A stretch of DNA of 44,188 nucleotides from an uncultured Prevotellaceae bacterium (GCA_900320245.1 ONRP01000020.1:18758-62945), one strand, 5' to 3'. Positions 22,950-31,261 are shown, counted from the stretch's first letter. Numbers and translations are program-made. The notes: generated by a model from the sequence alone, not told the origin.

Positions 22950-22981
22950 CTTGTACTGCACAGGGATTTGCAGTACTTTTG
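22950..22981 (+). promoter_or_regulatory. Promoter of the DUF486 gene with embedded inverted repeat (candidate operator)
   Basis: CTTG (22950-22953), 20 bases, TACTTTTG (22974-22981). A perfect inverted repeat GTACTGCA (22953-22960) / TGCAGTAC (22969-22976) fills the spacer and touches both promoter elements, so a bound dimer would block polymerase. The regulator is unknown. Confidence 0.65.
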
Positions 22982-23012
22982 CAGGCTCGATAATGATAAT
23001 GGTTGACAGAAT

Positions 23013-23384
23013 ATGAAACTTTTTTACACGATAGGGCTGCTGATTGTGTCCAACATCTTCATGACATTTGCATGGTATGGCCACCTGAAACTGCAGCAAC
23101 TCAAGATATTTTCGGACCACACGCCGCTCTATGTCATCATCTTCCTCTCGTGGATGTTGGCACTGCCAGAATATACCTGTCAGGTGCCTGCCAACCGTAT
23201 CGGTTATGACGGCAACGGGGGACCTTTCAACATCATGCAGTTGAAAGTGATTCAGGAAGTGATTTCACTTACCGTGTTCACGGTCTTTGTCACCGTATTC
23301 TTCAACGGCGAGACACTCAGGTGGAACCACCTGGCAGCAGCGGTCTGCCTTGTCCTGGCCGTTTACTTCGTCTTCTATAAATAA
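23013..23384 (+). CDS. DMT-superfamily small membrane protein (DUF486)
   Basis: 123-residue protein with four predicted membrane helices (LFYTIGLLIVSNIFMTFAWY; PLYVIIFLSWMLALPEY; VISLTVFTVFVTVFF; LAAAVCLVLAVYFVFY). The segment YTCQVPANRIGYDGNGGPFN followed by MQLKVIQEVI is the hallmark of the DUF486 family, distantly related to small multidrug-resistance transporters; the transported substrate is not known. It has a promoter with an overlapping palindrome, implying regulated expression. Divergent from the AraC-family gene; convergent with the DUF2284 gene. Confidence 0.9.
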   Translation: MKLFYTIGLLIVSNIFMTFAWYGHLKLQQLKIFSDHTPLYVIIFLSWMLALPEYTCQVPANRIGYDGNGGPFNIMQLKVIQEVISLTVFTVFVTVFFNGETLRWNHLAAAVCLVLAVYFVFYK

Positions 23385-23391
23385 TCCCGGC

Positions 23392-23481
23392 TCAGTCTAT
23401 CGGCTCCTCCTCTATTATCGCCTCTTCGCTGTCTGGTGGAAAAAGCGTTGAATAAATCCGGTCTGACTCCTCCACTGTCAT
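23392..23481 (-). CDS. Possible 29-residue acidic ORF
   Basis: ATG at 23481 to TGA at 23392, reading MTVEESDRIYSTLFPPDSEE then AIIEEEPID. The frame is open further upstream without an ATG (GAGLDERK precedes the Met) and overlaps the end of the DUF2284 gene in another frame. The composition looks protein-like, with charged and hydrophobic residues alternating, but I recognise no family. It could be a small protein, a frameshifted remnant or chance. Confidence 0.25.
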   Translation of the reverse strand: MTVEESDRIYSTLFPPDSEEAIIEEEPID

Positions 23482-23513
23482 TTTGCGTTCATCTAAACCG
23501 GCTCCGGCACTCT

Positions 23514-24068
23514 TTATGGGTAGAAAACTGCTGTGAGCAGGGTGATGGTCTTACTCAAGGAACCATCGGCACTCCAGTCGAGGTTGATGTCGAGCAAGTC
23601 GCGCGCTGCCGCTGTGATGTCGAAGCCGACGGACTCCAGCGAGTGACGCATCTTGTCGGGCTGTCGGCAAGGCTTGCCCTCGGGACGGGTGCAGCCTTCG
23701 GGACACAACGAGCATCGGAAAGTGAAGCAGCGGCTCCCCGGTACTTGATTTTCCATCTCATACAAGCGTGGCAAGAGCGTTTGCCACACCTCTTCCATCG
23801 CTTGGCGCCCGACGCTGACAGCCTCCTCGGGTGACTTGCAGGCCTGTCGCGTGGGCTCATCGAACTCGATGACGGTGCCCATAAACCTCACAGTCTTGAA
23901 GCCGTCGCTGCAAGAGCATGGGTCAAAATCAAACGGAGGACAACTCCACACCTTGCCATAACCGGGACATTGCAGGCAAAACTGCCTGATGCGCTCCACG
24001 TCACGAAAGCGGCTGATGAACTCGTCGGCAGCAACGGTCACCTCTCTACTGGTCACAGTGTAACTCAT
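23514..24068 (-). CDS. DUF2284 cysteine-rich protein
   Basis: 184 residues from the ATG at 24068. The open frame begins at 24125, but that extra part would be translated from inside a long hairpin (24088-24150), and MSYTVTSREVTVAADEFISR is a natural N-terminus. Family landmarks are CLQCPGYGKVWSCPPFDFDP near residue 32 and the later CSLCPEGCTRPEGKPCRQPD, whose cysteines suggest a metal or Fe-S site; then MRHSLESVGFDI. DUF2284 proteins are putative metal-binding proteins of unknown function found in anaerobes. The gene lies downstream of the S9 peptidase in the same direction, separated by the hairpin. Confidence 0.9.
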   Translation of the reverse strand: MSYTVTSREVTVAADEFISRFRDVERIRQFCLQCPGYGKVWSCPPFDFDPCSCSDGFKTVRFMGTVIEFDEPTRQACKSPEEAVSVGRQAMEEVWQTLLPRLYEMENQVPGSRCFTFRCSLCPEGCTRPEGKPCRQPDKMRHSLESVGFDITAAARDLLDINLDWSADGSLSKTITLLTAVFYP

Positions 24069-24087
24069 GTCACTCAAGTATTTAAAA

Positions 24088-24150
24088 GACGAATTACGCG
24101 AATTATACTCATCGTGCAGAAGCAAATCAGTGTAACTCGCGTAATTCGTC
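24088..24150 (-). repeat. Long inverted repeat (hairpin) between S9 peptidase and DUF2284 genes
   Basis: Arms 24088-24108 and 24130-24150 are 21 bases each; in minus-strand RNA all 21 positions pair, two of them as G-U. The core is GACGAATTACGCGA. The loop is 21 bases. A short TTTT follows on the minus strand, so it could act as a weak terminator/attenuator for the S9 peptidase transcript or as an extragenic palindrome. Confidence 0.75.
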
Positions 24151-24164
24151 GTTAGGTTAGCAGG

Positions 24165-26375
24165 TTATTTCTTCTCGGTCGCAGGGGCCGCAGGTGCTGC
24201 GGCAGCCTTGGCAGCGTTGATGGAGTCCTGCTCGGCCTTGTAAGCCTTGGCAGCCTCGCTGTCGGGCTTCAGCCAAGTGTCGAGCCACCTGAAGAACTCG
24301 CGCTGCCACAGGATGCTGTTTTGGGGCTTGAGAATCCAGTGGTTCTCATCGGGGAAGAGCAGCAGTCGGGCGGGCAGCCCCTTGATCTTAGCAGCATTAA
24401 AGGCCTGGCAAGCCTGGGTGAAGACGATGCGGTAGTCAAGTTCACCGGCAGTGCACATGATGGGAGTATCCCAGTTCTGCACGTAGTTCTTGGGGTTGGC
24501 CTGAGTATAGGAGCGCTGTGCGGTAGCATTGCTCTTGTCCCAGAACGGACCACCCAGATCCCACTGTACGAACCACATCTCCTCGGTCTCGAGATATTGT
24601 GCCTCGAGGTTGAAGATACCGGCATGAGCCAGGAAGCAAGCGAAGCGCTTGTTGTGGTTGCCAGCGAGGAAGTAAACCGAATAGCCACCATAACTTGCAC
24701 CCACGGCACCGATGTGTTCACCATCGATGTAAGGCTCCTTCTTCATGTAATCGACAGCACTGAGGTAGTCACGCATGTTCTGGCCGCCATAATCGCCGCT
24801 GATCTGTGCATTCCACTCGGTACCGAAGCCGGGCAGACCACGGCGGTTGGGCAGAATCACGATGTAACCATTGCTGGCCATGATGCGCATGTTCCAGCGA
24901 TAACTCCAGAACTGGCTCACAGGCGACTGTGGACCACCCTCACAGAAGAGGATAGCGGGATACTTCTTGTTGGGGTCGAAGTTGGGCGGGTAGCATACCC
25001 AAGTGGTCATCAGTTTGCCGTCGGTAGTGGGAATCATCTTCTTCTCGATACCGATGGGATCTACCTGTGCGAGCATTTCGTCGTTGACGTGGGTCAGTTG
25101 CACGGGCTCCTTGCCCATCTGCACGCTGAAGATCTCGTTAGGCGTCTGATAACTGTGGCGGCAGGTGATGACGGTGTCGTTGCCGGCAAATGCCAAGCCA
25201 TCGAAGTCGCACACGCCCATGGCGATGGTGTCAACCTTCATCGTGGCAACATCCATGCGGAAGATGGGCTGCACGCCCTGGAACGGGCAGATGAAATAGA
25301 TGGCCTTCTCGTCGGGCGACCAAGCGATAGCATCAACGCTGTAGTCCCATTCGGCAGTGAGGTCTACCTTGTTGCCGTCGGCACCCATAAAGAAGATGCG
25401 GTTCTTGTCGGCCTCATAGCCATCGTGCTCCATCGAGAGCCAAGCCATCTCGCCCTTGCTGTTGATGATGGGATAGGTGTCATAACCCATCATGCCCTGC
25501 GTCAGGTTCTCGGTTTTTCCGGTCTCGAGGTTGTACATATACAGGTCACTGTTGGTCGAGAAAGCATAGTCCTTGCCGGTCTTCTTGCGGCAGACGTACA
25601 CGAGGTTCTTGCTGTCGGGCGTCCAAGCCAGCGACTCGATGCCGCCCCAGGGCTTCATGGGCGACTCGTAGGGCTGTCCTTCGAGAACGTCCTTGAGGTT
25701 ACCGGCCTTGCTGCCATCGAAGTCAGCAACAATGGGATGAGGAACGGTCGTTACCCATTCGTCCCAATGCTTGTACATCATGTCGTCATAGAGTTTGCCG
25801 GTCGTCTTGTCGAGATCAGGATAGACATCCTGGACCGTCTTGCCATACTTCACCTGGGTAATCATGACCACACGCTTCTCGTCGGGCGAGAATACAAAGC
25901 CCTCGATGCCGTTCTCCACGTTGCTCACGCAGTTGCGGCCACCGCCGTCGGCATTCATGGTCCACAACTGGGGCGTCTTGGCCTCGCCGTCCTCGGTATA
26001 GATGAAGGCAATCTTCTTGCCGCCATCGATCCATACATAGTTGCTTTCGCTCTTGGGCGTATTGGTAATCTGACGGGCATTCTGTCCGTCAATGTCCATT
26101 ACCCAGAGGTCGCAGTTGCCCTTGTTGGTGGCGATGTCATAATAGGTCACGCCATAGAGGATTTTCTTGCCGTCGGGCGATACTTGCGGACCGCCCACGC
26201 GTCCCAACTGATTCAGGAATTCGGGGGTGAATTGTTGCTTTTCCATCTTCCCGTCGGTTTTCTCGGAAGTGGACTTTTGCCCTGGAGTGGAGCCGGAATC
26301 CTGATTACCACAGGACGAAACGCACAGCAGAGCCAATGCCACAACCGACATTGCTGTAAACTTGAATAATTTCAT
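24165..26375 (-). CDS. S9-family prolyl oligopeptidase-type peptidase, lipoprotein
   Basis: 736 residues. The signal sequence MKLFKFTAMSVVALALLCVS is followed by SCG, giving a lipobox with Cys at residue 22, so the enzyme is membrane-anchored in the envelope. A beta-propeller built from WD40-like/TolB-type repeats (VGGPQVSPDGKKILYGV, VFSPDEKRVVMIT, AWTPDSKNLVYVC, AWSPDEKAIYFIC) precedes an alpha/beta hydrolase domain with nucleophile Ser561 in GASYGGYS, Asp647 in GELDYRIVF and His679 in DENHWI. This is the acylaminoacyl/dipeptidyl-peptidase (S9C-like) arrangement, expected to release di- or short peptides for uptake. The C-terminus is an unusual Ala/Pro-rich lysine-ending tail (AAKAAAAPAAPATEKK). 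Divergent from the GH92 genes. Confidence 0.95.
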   Translation of the reverse strand: MKLFKFTAMSVVALALLCVSSCGNQDSGSTPGQKSTSEKTDGKMEKQQFTPEFLNQLGRVGGPQVSPDGKKILYGVTYYDIATNKGNCDLWVMDIDGQNARQITNTPKSESNYVWIDGGKKIAFIYTEDGEAKTPQLWTMNADGGGRNCVSNVENGIEGFVFSPDEKRVVMITQVKYGKTVQDVYPDLDKTTGKLYDDMMYKHWDEWVTTVPHPIVADFDGSKAGNLKDVLEGQPYESPMKPWGGIESLAWTPDSKNLVYVCRKKTGKDYAFSTNSDLYMYNLETGKTENLTQGMMGYDTYPIINSKGEMAWLSMEHDGYEADKNRIFFMGADGNKVDLTAEWDYSVDAIAWSPDEKAIYFICPFQGVQPIFRMDVATMKVDTIAMGVCDFDGLAFAGNDTVITCRHSYQTPNEIFSVQMGKEPVQLTHVNDEMLAQVDPIGIEKKMIPTTDGKLMTTWVCYPPNFDPNKKYPAILFCEGGPQSPVSQFWSYRWNMRIMASNGYIVILPNRRGLPGFGTEWNAQISGDYGGQNMRDYLSAVDYMKKEPYIDGEHIGAVGASYGGYSVYFLAGNHNKRFACFLAHAGIFNLEAQYLETEEMWFVQWDLGGPFWDKSNATAQRSYTQANPKNYVQNWDTPIMCTAGELDYRIVFTQACQAFNAAKIKGLPARLLLFPDENHWILKPQNSILWQREFFRWLDTWLKPDSEAAKAYKAEQDSINAAKAAAAPAAPATEKK

Positions 26376-26434
26376 AATAATAGAACTGTTAATGTATTAT
26401 AGTTAAAATTTGGTTTTCGCGATGTTTCAACCCG

Positions 26435-26468
26435 CAAATTTAATCAATTATTGACAACAAGTGGCAAA
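26435..26468 (-). promoter_or_regulatory. Promoter of the S9 peptidase gene
   Basis: Minus-strand TTTG (26465-26468), 22 bases, TAAATTTG (26435-26442). The spacer is slightly long; the -7 match is perfect. Leader about 55 bases. Confidence 0.55.
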
Positions 26469-26496
26469 CAATGCAAGTTTTTTAGCAAGAAAACAC

Positions 26497-26504
26497 TATA
26501 TTTG
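26497..26504 (+). promoter_or_regulatory. -7 element of the GH92 operon promoter
   Basis: TATATTTG, 28 bases before the first GH92 ATG. No clear TTTG at -33, suggesting dependence on an activator (inference). Confidence 0.55.
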
Positions 26505-26532
26505 CAACCACAAACCAATATAGACAAATAAA

Positions 26533-28701
26533 ATGAGAAGATTATTATCTGTCCTCATCACTCTGTGTGCAGTATTGGCTGTACTGGCAGGTGACAACGC
26601 CACCACGTTTTATGTGAACCCGCGCATCGGCACCGGTGGGCATGGACATGTCTTTCTTGGCGCCAATGTGCCTTTTGGCTACGTGCAACTGGGACCGACT
26701 GAGCCCACACGCGGCTGGGACTGGTGTTCGGGCTACCATGACAGCGACAGTGTGCTCATCGGCTTCGGCCACCAGCACCTGAGCGGCACGGGCATCGGCG
26801 ACCTGGGTGACATCGCACTGCTGCCTGTTATCCATCGGAATCAGCAGGAAGTCATCTTCAGCCACGATGATGAAACCTACAGGCCCGGATATTACGAGGC
26901 AACCTTGCGAAACGGCGGCAGCCCTTATGTCACCGTAGAACTGACGGCTACCCAGCGAACGGGAATGCACCGTTATACCTTTGACCCCGAACAAGCAACC
27001 TGCCTGTTGCGGCTCGACCTGGGTCAGGGCATCGGTTGGGATACGCCTAAACAGATGATGATGCAACAGAGGTCACCGCGGCAGATTGTCGGTTACCGTT
27101 ATTCATCGGGTTGGGCAAGAGACCAGAAGGTCTTTTTTGTCATGGATTTCCAGCAGGATGTCACTCTGGAGAAACTGAATGGTGATACCACTGGACTCAT
27201 CACTACACCCAATACCGGCGAACCGCTGTTGGTCAAGACGGGCCTTTCGGCGGTGAGCATCGAGAATGCCATTGCCAATTTGCAGGCCGAGAACCCCGAC
27301 TGGGACTTTGACGCTATCGCCAAGAGGGCTGATGATGCATGGTGTGACGAATTGGGAAAAATCAAGATTAGCACCTATCGTCCAGATGATGCCACGGTGT
27401 TCTATACCGCTTTATATCACACGATGGTTGCCCCGTCGGTCTTCTGTGACGTGAACGGGCAGTACCGAGGCGCTGACGGCACAGTGCATCAGGGTGATTT
27501 CACCAACTACACTACCCTATCGCTTTGGGATACCTACCGTGCCGCCCACCCGTTGCAGACGCTCATCCACCGCGAGAAACAGCAGGATATCGCTCAGACA
27601 TTCCTGCACATCTTTGAGCAGCAAGGCAAACTGCCCGTTTGGCACTTGATGGGCAACGAGACCGACTGTATGGTGGGCAATCCCGGTGTGCCCGTGCTGG
27701 CCGACCTGGTGCTGAAAGGCTTTGATGTAGACCCACAGGCTGCTCTCAAAGCAATGACCACCAGCGCAATGCTCGATGAACGGTCGATGGGCCTGTTGAA
27801 GCAGTACGGATACATCCCCTATGATCTGGAGCCCGACAAAGAGACCGTGGCTCGTGGCCTCGAATATGCCCTAGCCGACTGGTGCATCGCCCGTGTGGCA
27901 CAAACTGTCGGCGACAAGGAAAACTACAACTATTTCAATGAGCGCAGCAAATCCTATCGCCACTATTTTGATAAACAGACACACTTCATGCGGGGCAAGG
28001 ACTCGAAAGGAAATTTCCGTGACCTGGCAGAGTTTGATCCGCTGTCGACCAAGCACCGCAACGATGACTACTGCGAGGGCAACGCCTGGCAATATACCTG
28101 GCTTGTGCCTCACGACGTTCACGGACTTGTCGACCTGTTCGGTAGTGAGAAGGCTTTTATCGCGAAACTAGACTCGTTGTTCATTGTCGAGGGAGACCTG
28201 GGTGAAGAAGCATCGCCCGATGTGTCAGGCCTCATCGGCCAGTATGCCCACGGCAATGAGCCCAGCCACCACATCATTTATATGTACAACTATGTTGGAC
28301 AGCCGTGGAAAACCGCCCAACTCGTCCGTCGTGTGCTGCGAGAGCAGTACCGCAACGGGCTGGACGGACTGAGCGGTAACGAGGATGTTGGCCAGATGTC
28401 GGCATGGTATGTCTTGTCGGCCATCGGTCTCTATCAGGAGGAACCCGCCGGTGGCAAATACATCATCGGCTCACCGTTGTTCGACGAAGCCACCCTTACC
28501 GTAGGTGACGGCAAGACATTCACCGTCAAGACTGTGAACAACAGCGACGAGAACATCTATGTGCAGAGCGCCACGCTCAACGGCAAGCGCTACGACAAGA
28601 GTTACATCGACTACCGCGACATCATCGCCGGCGGCACCCTTGAACTCGTCATGGGTCCCAAACCCAGCAAATGGGGTACAGCGAAGAAAAACAGGCCCTA
28701 A
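26533..28701 (+). CDS. GH92 alpha-mannosidase, first of tandem pair
   Basis: 722-residue secreted exo-alpha-mannosidase candidate of family GH92 (calcium-dependent, inverting). A signal peptide (MRRLLSVLITLCAVLAVLAG) precedes VNPRIGTGGHGHVFLGANVP and GHQHLSGTGIGDLGDIALLP of the N-terminal beta-sandwich. The (alpha/alpha)6 domain shows LSLWDTYRAAHPLQTL, then HLMGNETDCMVGNPGVPVLA with Glu376 in the position of the family's probable general acid, CEGNAWQYTWLVPHDVHGL, NEPSHHIIYMYNYVGQPWK and GNEDVGQMSAWYVLSAIGLY, which holds the catalytic base region. Targets are probably N-glycan high-mannose or fungal mannan; the linkage is not deducible. It lies 67 bases before a second GH92, with a hairpin between. 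Confidence 0.95.
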   Translation: MRRLLSVLITLCAVLAVLAGDNATTFYVNPRIGTGGHGHVFLGANVPFGYVQLGPTEPTRGWDWCSGYHDSDSVLIGFGHQHLSGTGIGDLGDIALLPVIHRNQQEVIFSHDDETYRPGYYEATLRNGGSPYVTVELTATQRTGMHRYTFDPEQATCLLRLDLGQGIGWDTPKQMMMQQRSPRQIVGYRYSSGWARDQKVFFVMDFQQDVTLEKLNGDTTGLITTPNTGEPLLVKTGLSAVSIENAIANLQAENPDWDFDAIAKRADDAWCDELGKIKISTYRPDDATVFYTALYHTMVAPSVFCDVNGQYRGADGTVHQGDFTNYTTLSLWDTYRAAHPLQTLIHREKQQDIAQTFLHIFEQQGKLPVWHLMGNETDCMVGNPGVPVLADLVLKGFDVDPQAALKAMTTSAMLDERSMGLLKQYGYIPYDLEPDKETVARGLEYALADWCIARVAQTVGDKENYNYFNERSKSYRHYFDKQTHFMRGKDSKGNFRDLAEFDPLSTKHRNDDYCEGNAWQYTWLVPHDVHGLVDLFGSEKAFIAKLDSLFIVEGDLGEEASPDVSGLIGQYAHGNEPSHHIIYMYNYVGQPWKTAQLVRRVLREQYRNGLDGLSGNEDVGQMSAWYVLSAIGLYQEEPAGGKYIIGSPLFDEATLTVGDGKTFTVKTVNNSDENIYVQSATLNGKRYDKSYIDYRDIIAGGTLELVMGPKPSKWGTAKKNRP

Positions 28702-28721
28702 ACGCCTACCGTTCAACCCAC

Positions 28722-28740
28722 TGCAAGCCATAGGCTTGCA
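28722..28740 (+). repeat. Intercistronic hairpin between the two GH92 genes
   Basis: TGCAAGCC (28722-28729), loop ATA, GGCTTGCA (28733-28740): a perfect 8-bp stem. No T tract follows, so it is more likely an RNA-processing or stability element than a terminator. Confidence 0.65.
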
Positions 28741-28768
28741 ATACACAGACACTCAACAACTGAGAAAA

Positions 28769-31036
28769 ATGAAGAAAATAACAATCACAATAGCGGCTAT
28801 GATGGCATGGTGGAGCATTGCTGCTCTTGCAGCCAATGCGGAGCCGGTGGATTATGTGAACCCGCTGGTGGGGACCCAGTCGAGTTTCCAACTGTCGACG
28901 GGCAATACCTACCCTGCCATCGCCATGCCGTGGGGCATGAACTTTTGGGTACCCCAAACGGGCAAAAATGGCGACGGCTGGCAATATACCTACAATGCCA
29001 CAAAAATCCGAGGCTTCAAGCAGACGCATCAACCCAGCCCCTGGATCAACGACTACGGCCAGTTCTCGCTGATGCCTACCGTGGGCGAGCCTGTGTGGGA
29101 CGAGAATGAGCGTGCCAGTTGGTTCTCGCACAAAGCCGAGACAGCCACACCTTATTATTATAAAGTCTATCTAGCCGACTATGATGTGACAGCCGAGGTG
29201 GCACCCACCGAACGGGCCGCCATCCTGCGGTTTACCTTCCCCGAGACCGATCATGCCAACGTCGTGATAGACGCTTTTGACAAGGGTTCGGAAATAACAA
29301 TTCTGCCTGACAAGCATCGCATCATTGGCTATACCACCCGCAACAGCGGCGGTGTGCCCGAGAACTTCAAGAACTGGTTTGTTATCGAGTTTGACAAGCC
29401 GATCACCGCCTATTACACGGTTGAAGACAGCACGCTGCATCAAGGGCAGGCCAGAGTAACCTGCAACCATGCGGGGGCTATTTTAACCTTCAACACACAC
29501 CGCAGCGAGCAGGTCAACGCACGCATCGCTTCGTCGTTCATCAGTCCCGAGCAGGCAATGCTCAACCTTGAAGAACTTGGTAAGGACGACCTTGAAACCG
29601 TCAAAGAGAAAGGGCGCCAACGCTGGAACGAAGTGCTTGGGCGCATCGAGGTAGAAGACAGTAATGTGGACCATCTGCGCACATTTTACTCGTGCCTGTA
29701 CCGCTCAGTGTTGTTTCCCCGCAGTTTCTATGAAATCGACGCTCAAGGCAAACCCCATCACTACAGCCCCTACAACGGCCAAGTGCTGCCTGGACGACTG
29801 TTTACCGACACCGGGTTCTGGGACACCTTCCGCGCCCTGATGCCTTTTGTCGACCTGATGTATCCCACAATGGGAAGTTGGATGCAGGAAGGTCTGGTAA
29901 ACACCTGGCTTGAGAGCGGTTTCCTGCCCGAATGGGCCAGTCCCGGTCACCGCAACTGCATGATCGGCAACAACAGTGCCTCGGTCGTCGCCGATGCCTA
30001 CCTCAAAGGCCTGCGCGGCTATGACATAGAACAATTGTGGGCCGCGCTCATGCATGGCATCGGAGCAGTCCACCCTGATATCCAGTCTACAGGGCGTTTG
30101 GGATATGAATTTTACGATGACATGGGTTATATCCCTTACGATGTCGGTATCAATGAGAGCGTGGCCAGGACGCTGGAGTATGCCTACGATGACTGGTGCA
30201 TCTACCGTCTGGGGCAAGCATTAGGCAAGCCCCAAGACGAGATTGAGGTTTTCGCTGACCGTGCGATGTACTACCGCAACGTGTTCGACCCCGAGACCAA
30301 ACTGATGCGTGGCCGCCTGTATGACGGATACTTTCAGGAGCCCTTCAGCCCGCTCAAGTGGGGAGACGCCTTCACCGAAGGCAACAGTTGGCACTACACG
30401 TGGAGCGTGTTTCATGACCCACAGGGTCTCATTGACCTGATGGGCGGCAAGAATGTGTTCTGCCAGATGCTGGACTCGGTATTTGCTGTACCGCCGGTGT
30501 TTGACGACAGTTACTATGGCTTCACCATCCACGAGATACGCGAGATGCAGATCATGAACATGAGCAACTACGCCCACGGCAACCAGCCTATCCAGCACAT
30601 GATCTACCTGTACAACTATGGCGGACAGCCGTGGAAGGCACAGTACTGGGTGCACCAAGTGATGGACCGCCTCTATAGCGCCACACCCGACGGTTACTGC
30701 GGTGACGAGGACAACGGGCAGACCTCGGCCTGGTATGTGTTCTCGGGCCTGGGATTCTATCCCGTGTGCCCCGGCAGCAACCAGTATGTCATCGGATCCC
30801 CCTATTTTGACAAGGTGACGCTCAATCTCGAGAACGGCAAGAAGGTGACTATCGGCCGTAAGGGCCAAGGTTGCTACATCCAACGAATGACCATCAATGG
30901 CCGTGAATACACCCGCAACTACCTGGAACACGAGCAGTTGACACGGGGATGCGACATCAGGTTTGACGTGGGAGAAAGCCCCAACCACAAACGTGGGACC
31001 AGGCAGGATGATGCCCCCTACTCCTTCACACACTAA
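28769..31036 (+). CDS. GH92 family glycosidase, second of tandem pair
   Basis: 755 residues from the ATG at 28769; the frame is open 70 codons further upstream but that part overlaps the end of the first GH92 gene and lacks a signal peptide, while MKKITITIAAMMAWWSIAAL from the chosen start is a signal peptide. GH92 landmarks are VDYVNPLVGTQSSFQLSTGN, FWDTFRALMPFVDL, TEGNSWHYTWSVFHDPQGL, GNQPIQHMIYLYNYGGQPWK and GDEDNGQTSAWYVFSGLGFY. At the site where the first enzyme has GNETDCMVGN this one has PGHRNCMIGN, so His394 replaces Glu376. This indicates a different GH92 subgroup and perhaps a different leaving group or linkage. It follows the first GH92 in the same operon. Confidence 0.94.
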   Translation: MKKITITIAAMMAWWSIAALAANAEPVDYVNPLVGTQSSFQLSTGNTYPAIAMPWGMNFWVPQTGKNGDGWQYTYNATKIRGFKQTHQPSPWINDYGQFSLMPTVGEPVWDENERASWFSHKAETATPYYYKVYLADYDVTAEVAPTERAAILRFTFPETDHANVVIDAFDKGSEITILPDKHRIIGYTTRNSGGVPENFKNWFVIEFDKPITAYYTVEDSTLHQGQARVTCNHAGAILTFNTHRSEQVNARIASSFISPEQAMLNLEELGKDDLETVKEKGRQRWNEVLGRIEVEDSNVDHLRTFYSCLYRSVLFPRSFYEIDAQGKPHHYSPYNGQVLPGRLFTDTGFWDTFRALMPFVDLMYPTMGSWMQEGLVNTWLESGFLPEWASPGHRNCMIGNNSASVVADAYLKGLRGYDIEQLWAALMHGIGAVHPDIQSTGRLGYEFYDDMGYIPYDVGINESVARTLEYAYDDWCIYRLGQALGKPQDEIEVFADRAMYYRNVFDPETKLMRGRLYDGYFQEPFSPLKWGDAFTEGNSWHYTWSVFHDPQGLIDLMGGKNVFCQMLDSVFAVPPVFDDSYYGFTIHEIREMQIMNMSNYAHGNQPIQHMIYLYNYGGQPWKAQYWVHQVMDRLYSATPDGYCGDEDNGQTSAWYVFSGLGFYPVCPGSNQYVIGSPYFDKVTLNLENGKKVTIGRKGQGCYIQRMTINGREYTRNYLEHEQLTRGCDIRFDVGESPNHKRGTRQDDAPYSFTH

Positions 31037-31053
31037 ACACCATCCATCTCAAC

Positions 31054-31222
31054 AAAAAAAGAGTCGCTGCGCTCACGCGTGGCGGCTCTCGTTGCAAATA
31101 ACATTTCTCCAAATTTATTAACTTTTAACTTGAATAGAATTGATGTAAGTTGGAATTATGATAATTATGAAAAGAGTTCACATATACCTTAATACTATGA
31201 AACATACCACTCTTGATATGTG
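31054..31222 (-). ncRNA. Candidate orphan small RNA (about 169 nt)
   Basis: Minus-strand promoter TTTG (31254-31257), 18 bases, TAATTTTG (31228-31235) has no gene after it. The predicted transcript would open with a hairpin TCACATAT (31223-31216) / ATATGTGA (31185-31178) and end at a stem AGAGCCGC (31089-31082) / GCGACTCT (31067-31060, one C-A mismatch) followed by a seven-T tract (31060-31054). A 26-codon ORF inside (MFHSIKVYVNSFHNYHNSNL and six more) looks non-protein-like. No RNA family was recognised. Confidence 0.35.
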
Positions 31223-31261
31223 ACCTGCAAAATTAGGTATTTTTTTTATTCAGCAAAAATT

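Noticed and set aside
24321-26369. 682-codon open frame antisense to the S9 peptidase gene
   Set aside because: Codon-bias shadow of the peptidase gene; the translation has no family motifs, and the peptidase has all catalytic residues.
28559-28768. 70-codon N-terminal extension of the second GH92 protein
   Set aside because: It overlaps the end of the first GH92 gene in another frame, and the Met at 28769 starts a signal peptide.
31159-31224. Plus-strand 21-codon ORF (MIIMKRVHIYLNTMKHTTLD and one more residue)
   Set aside because: Short, AT-rich, without promoter on that strand and coinciding with the structured candidate RNA on the other strand.
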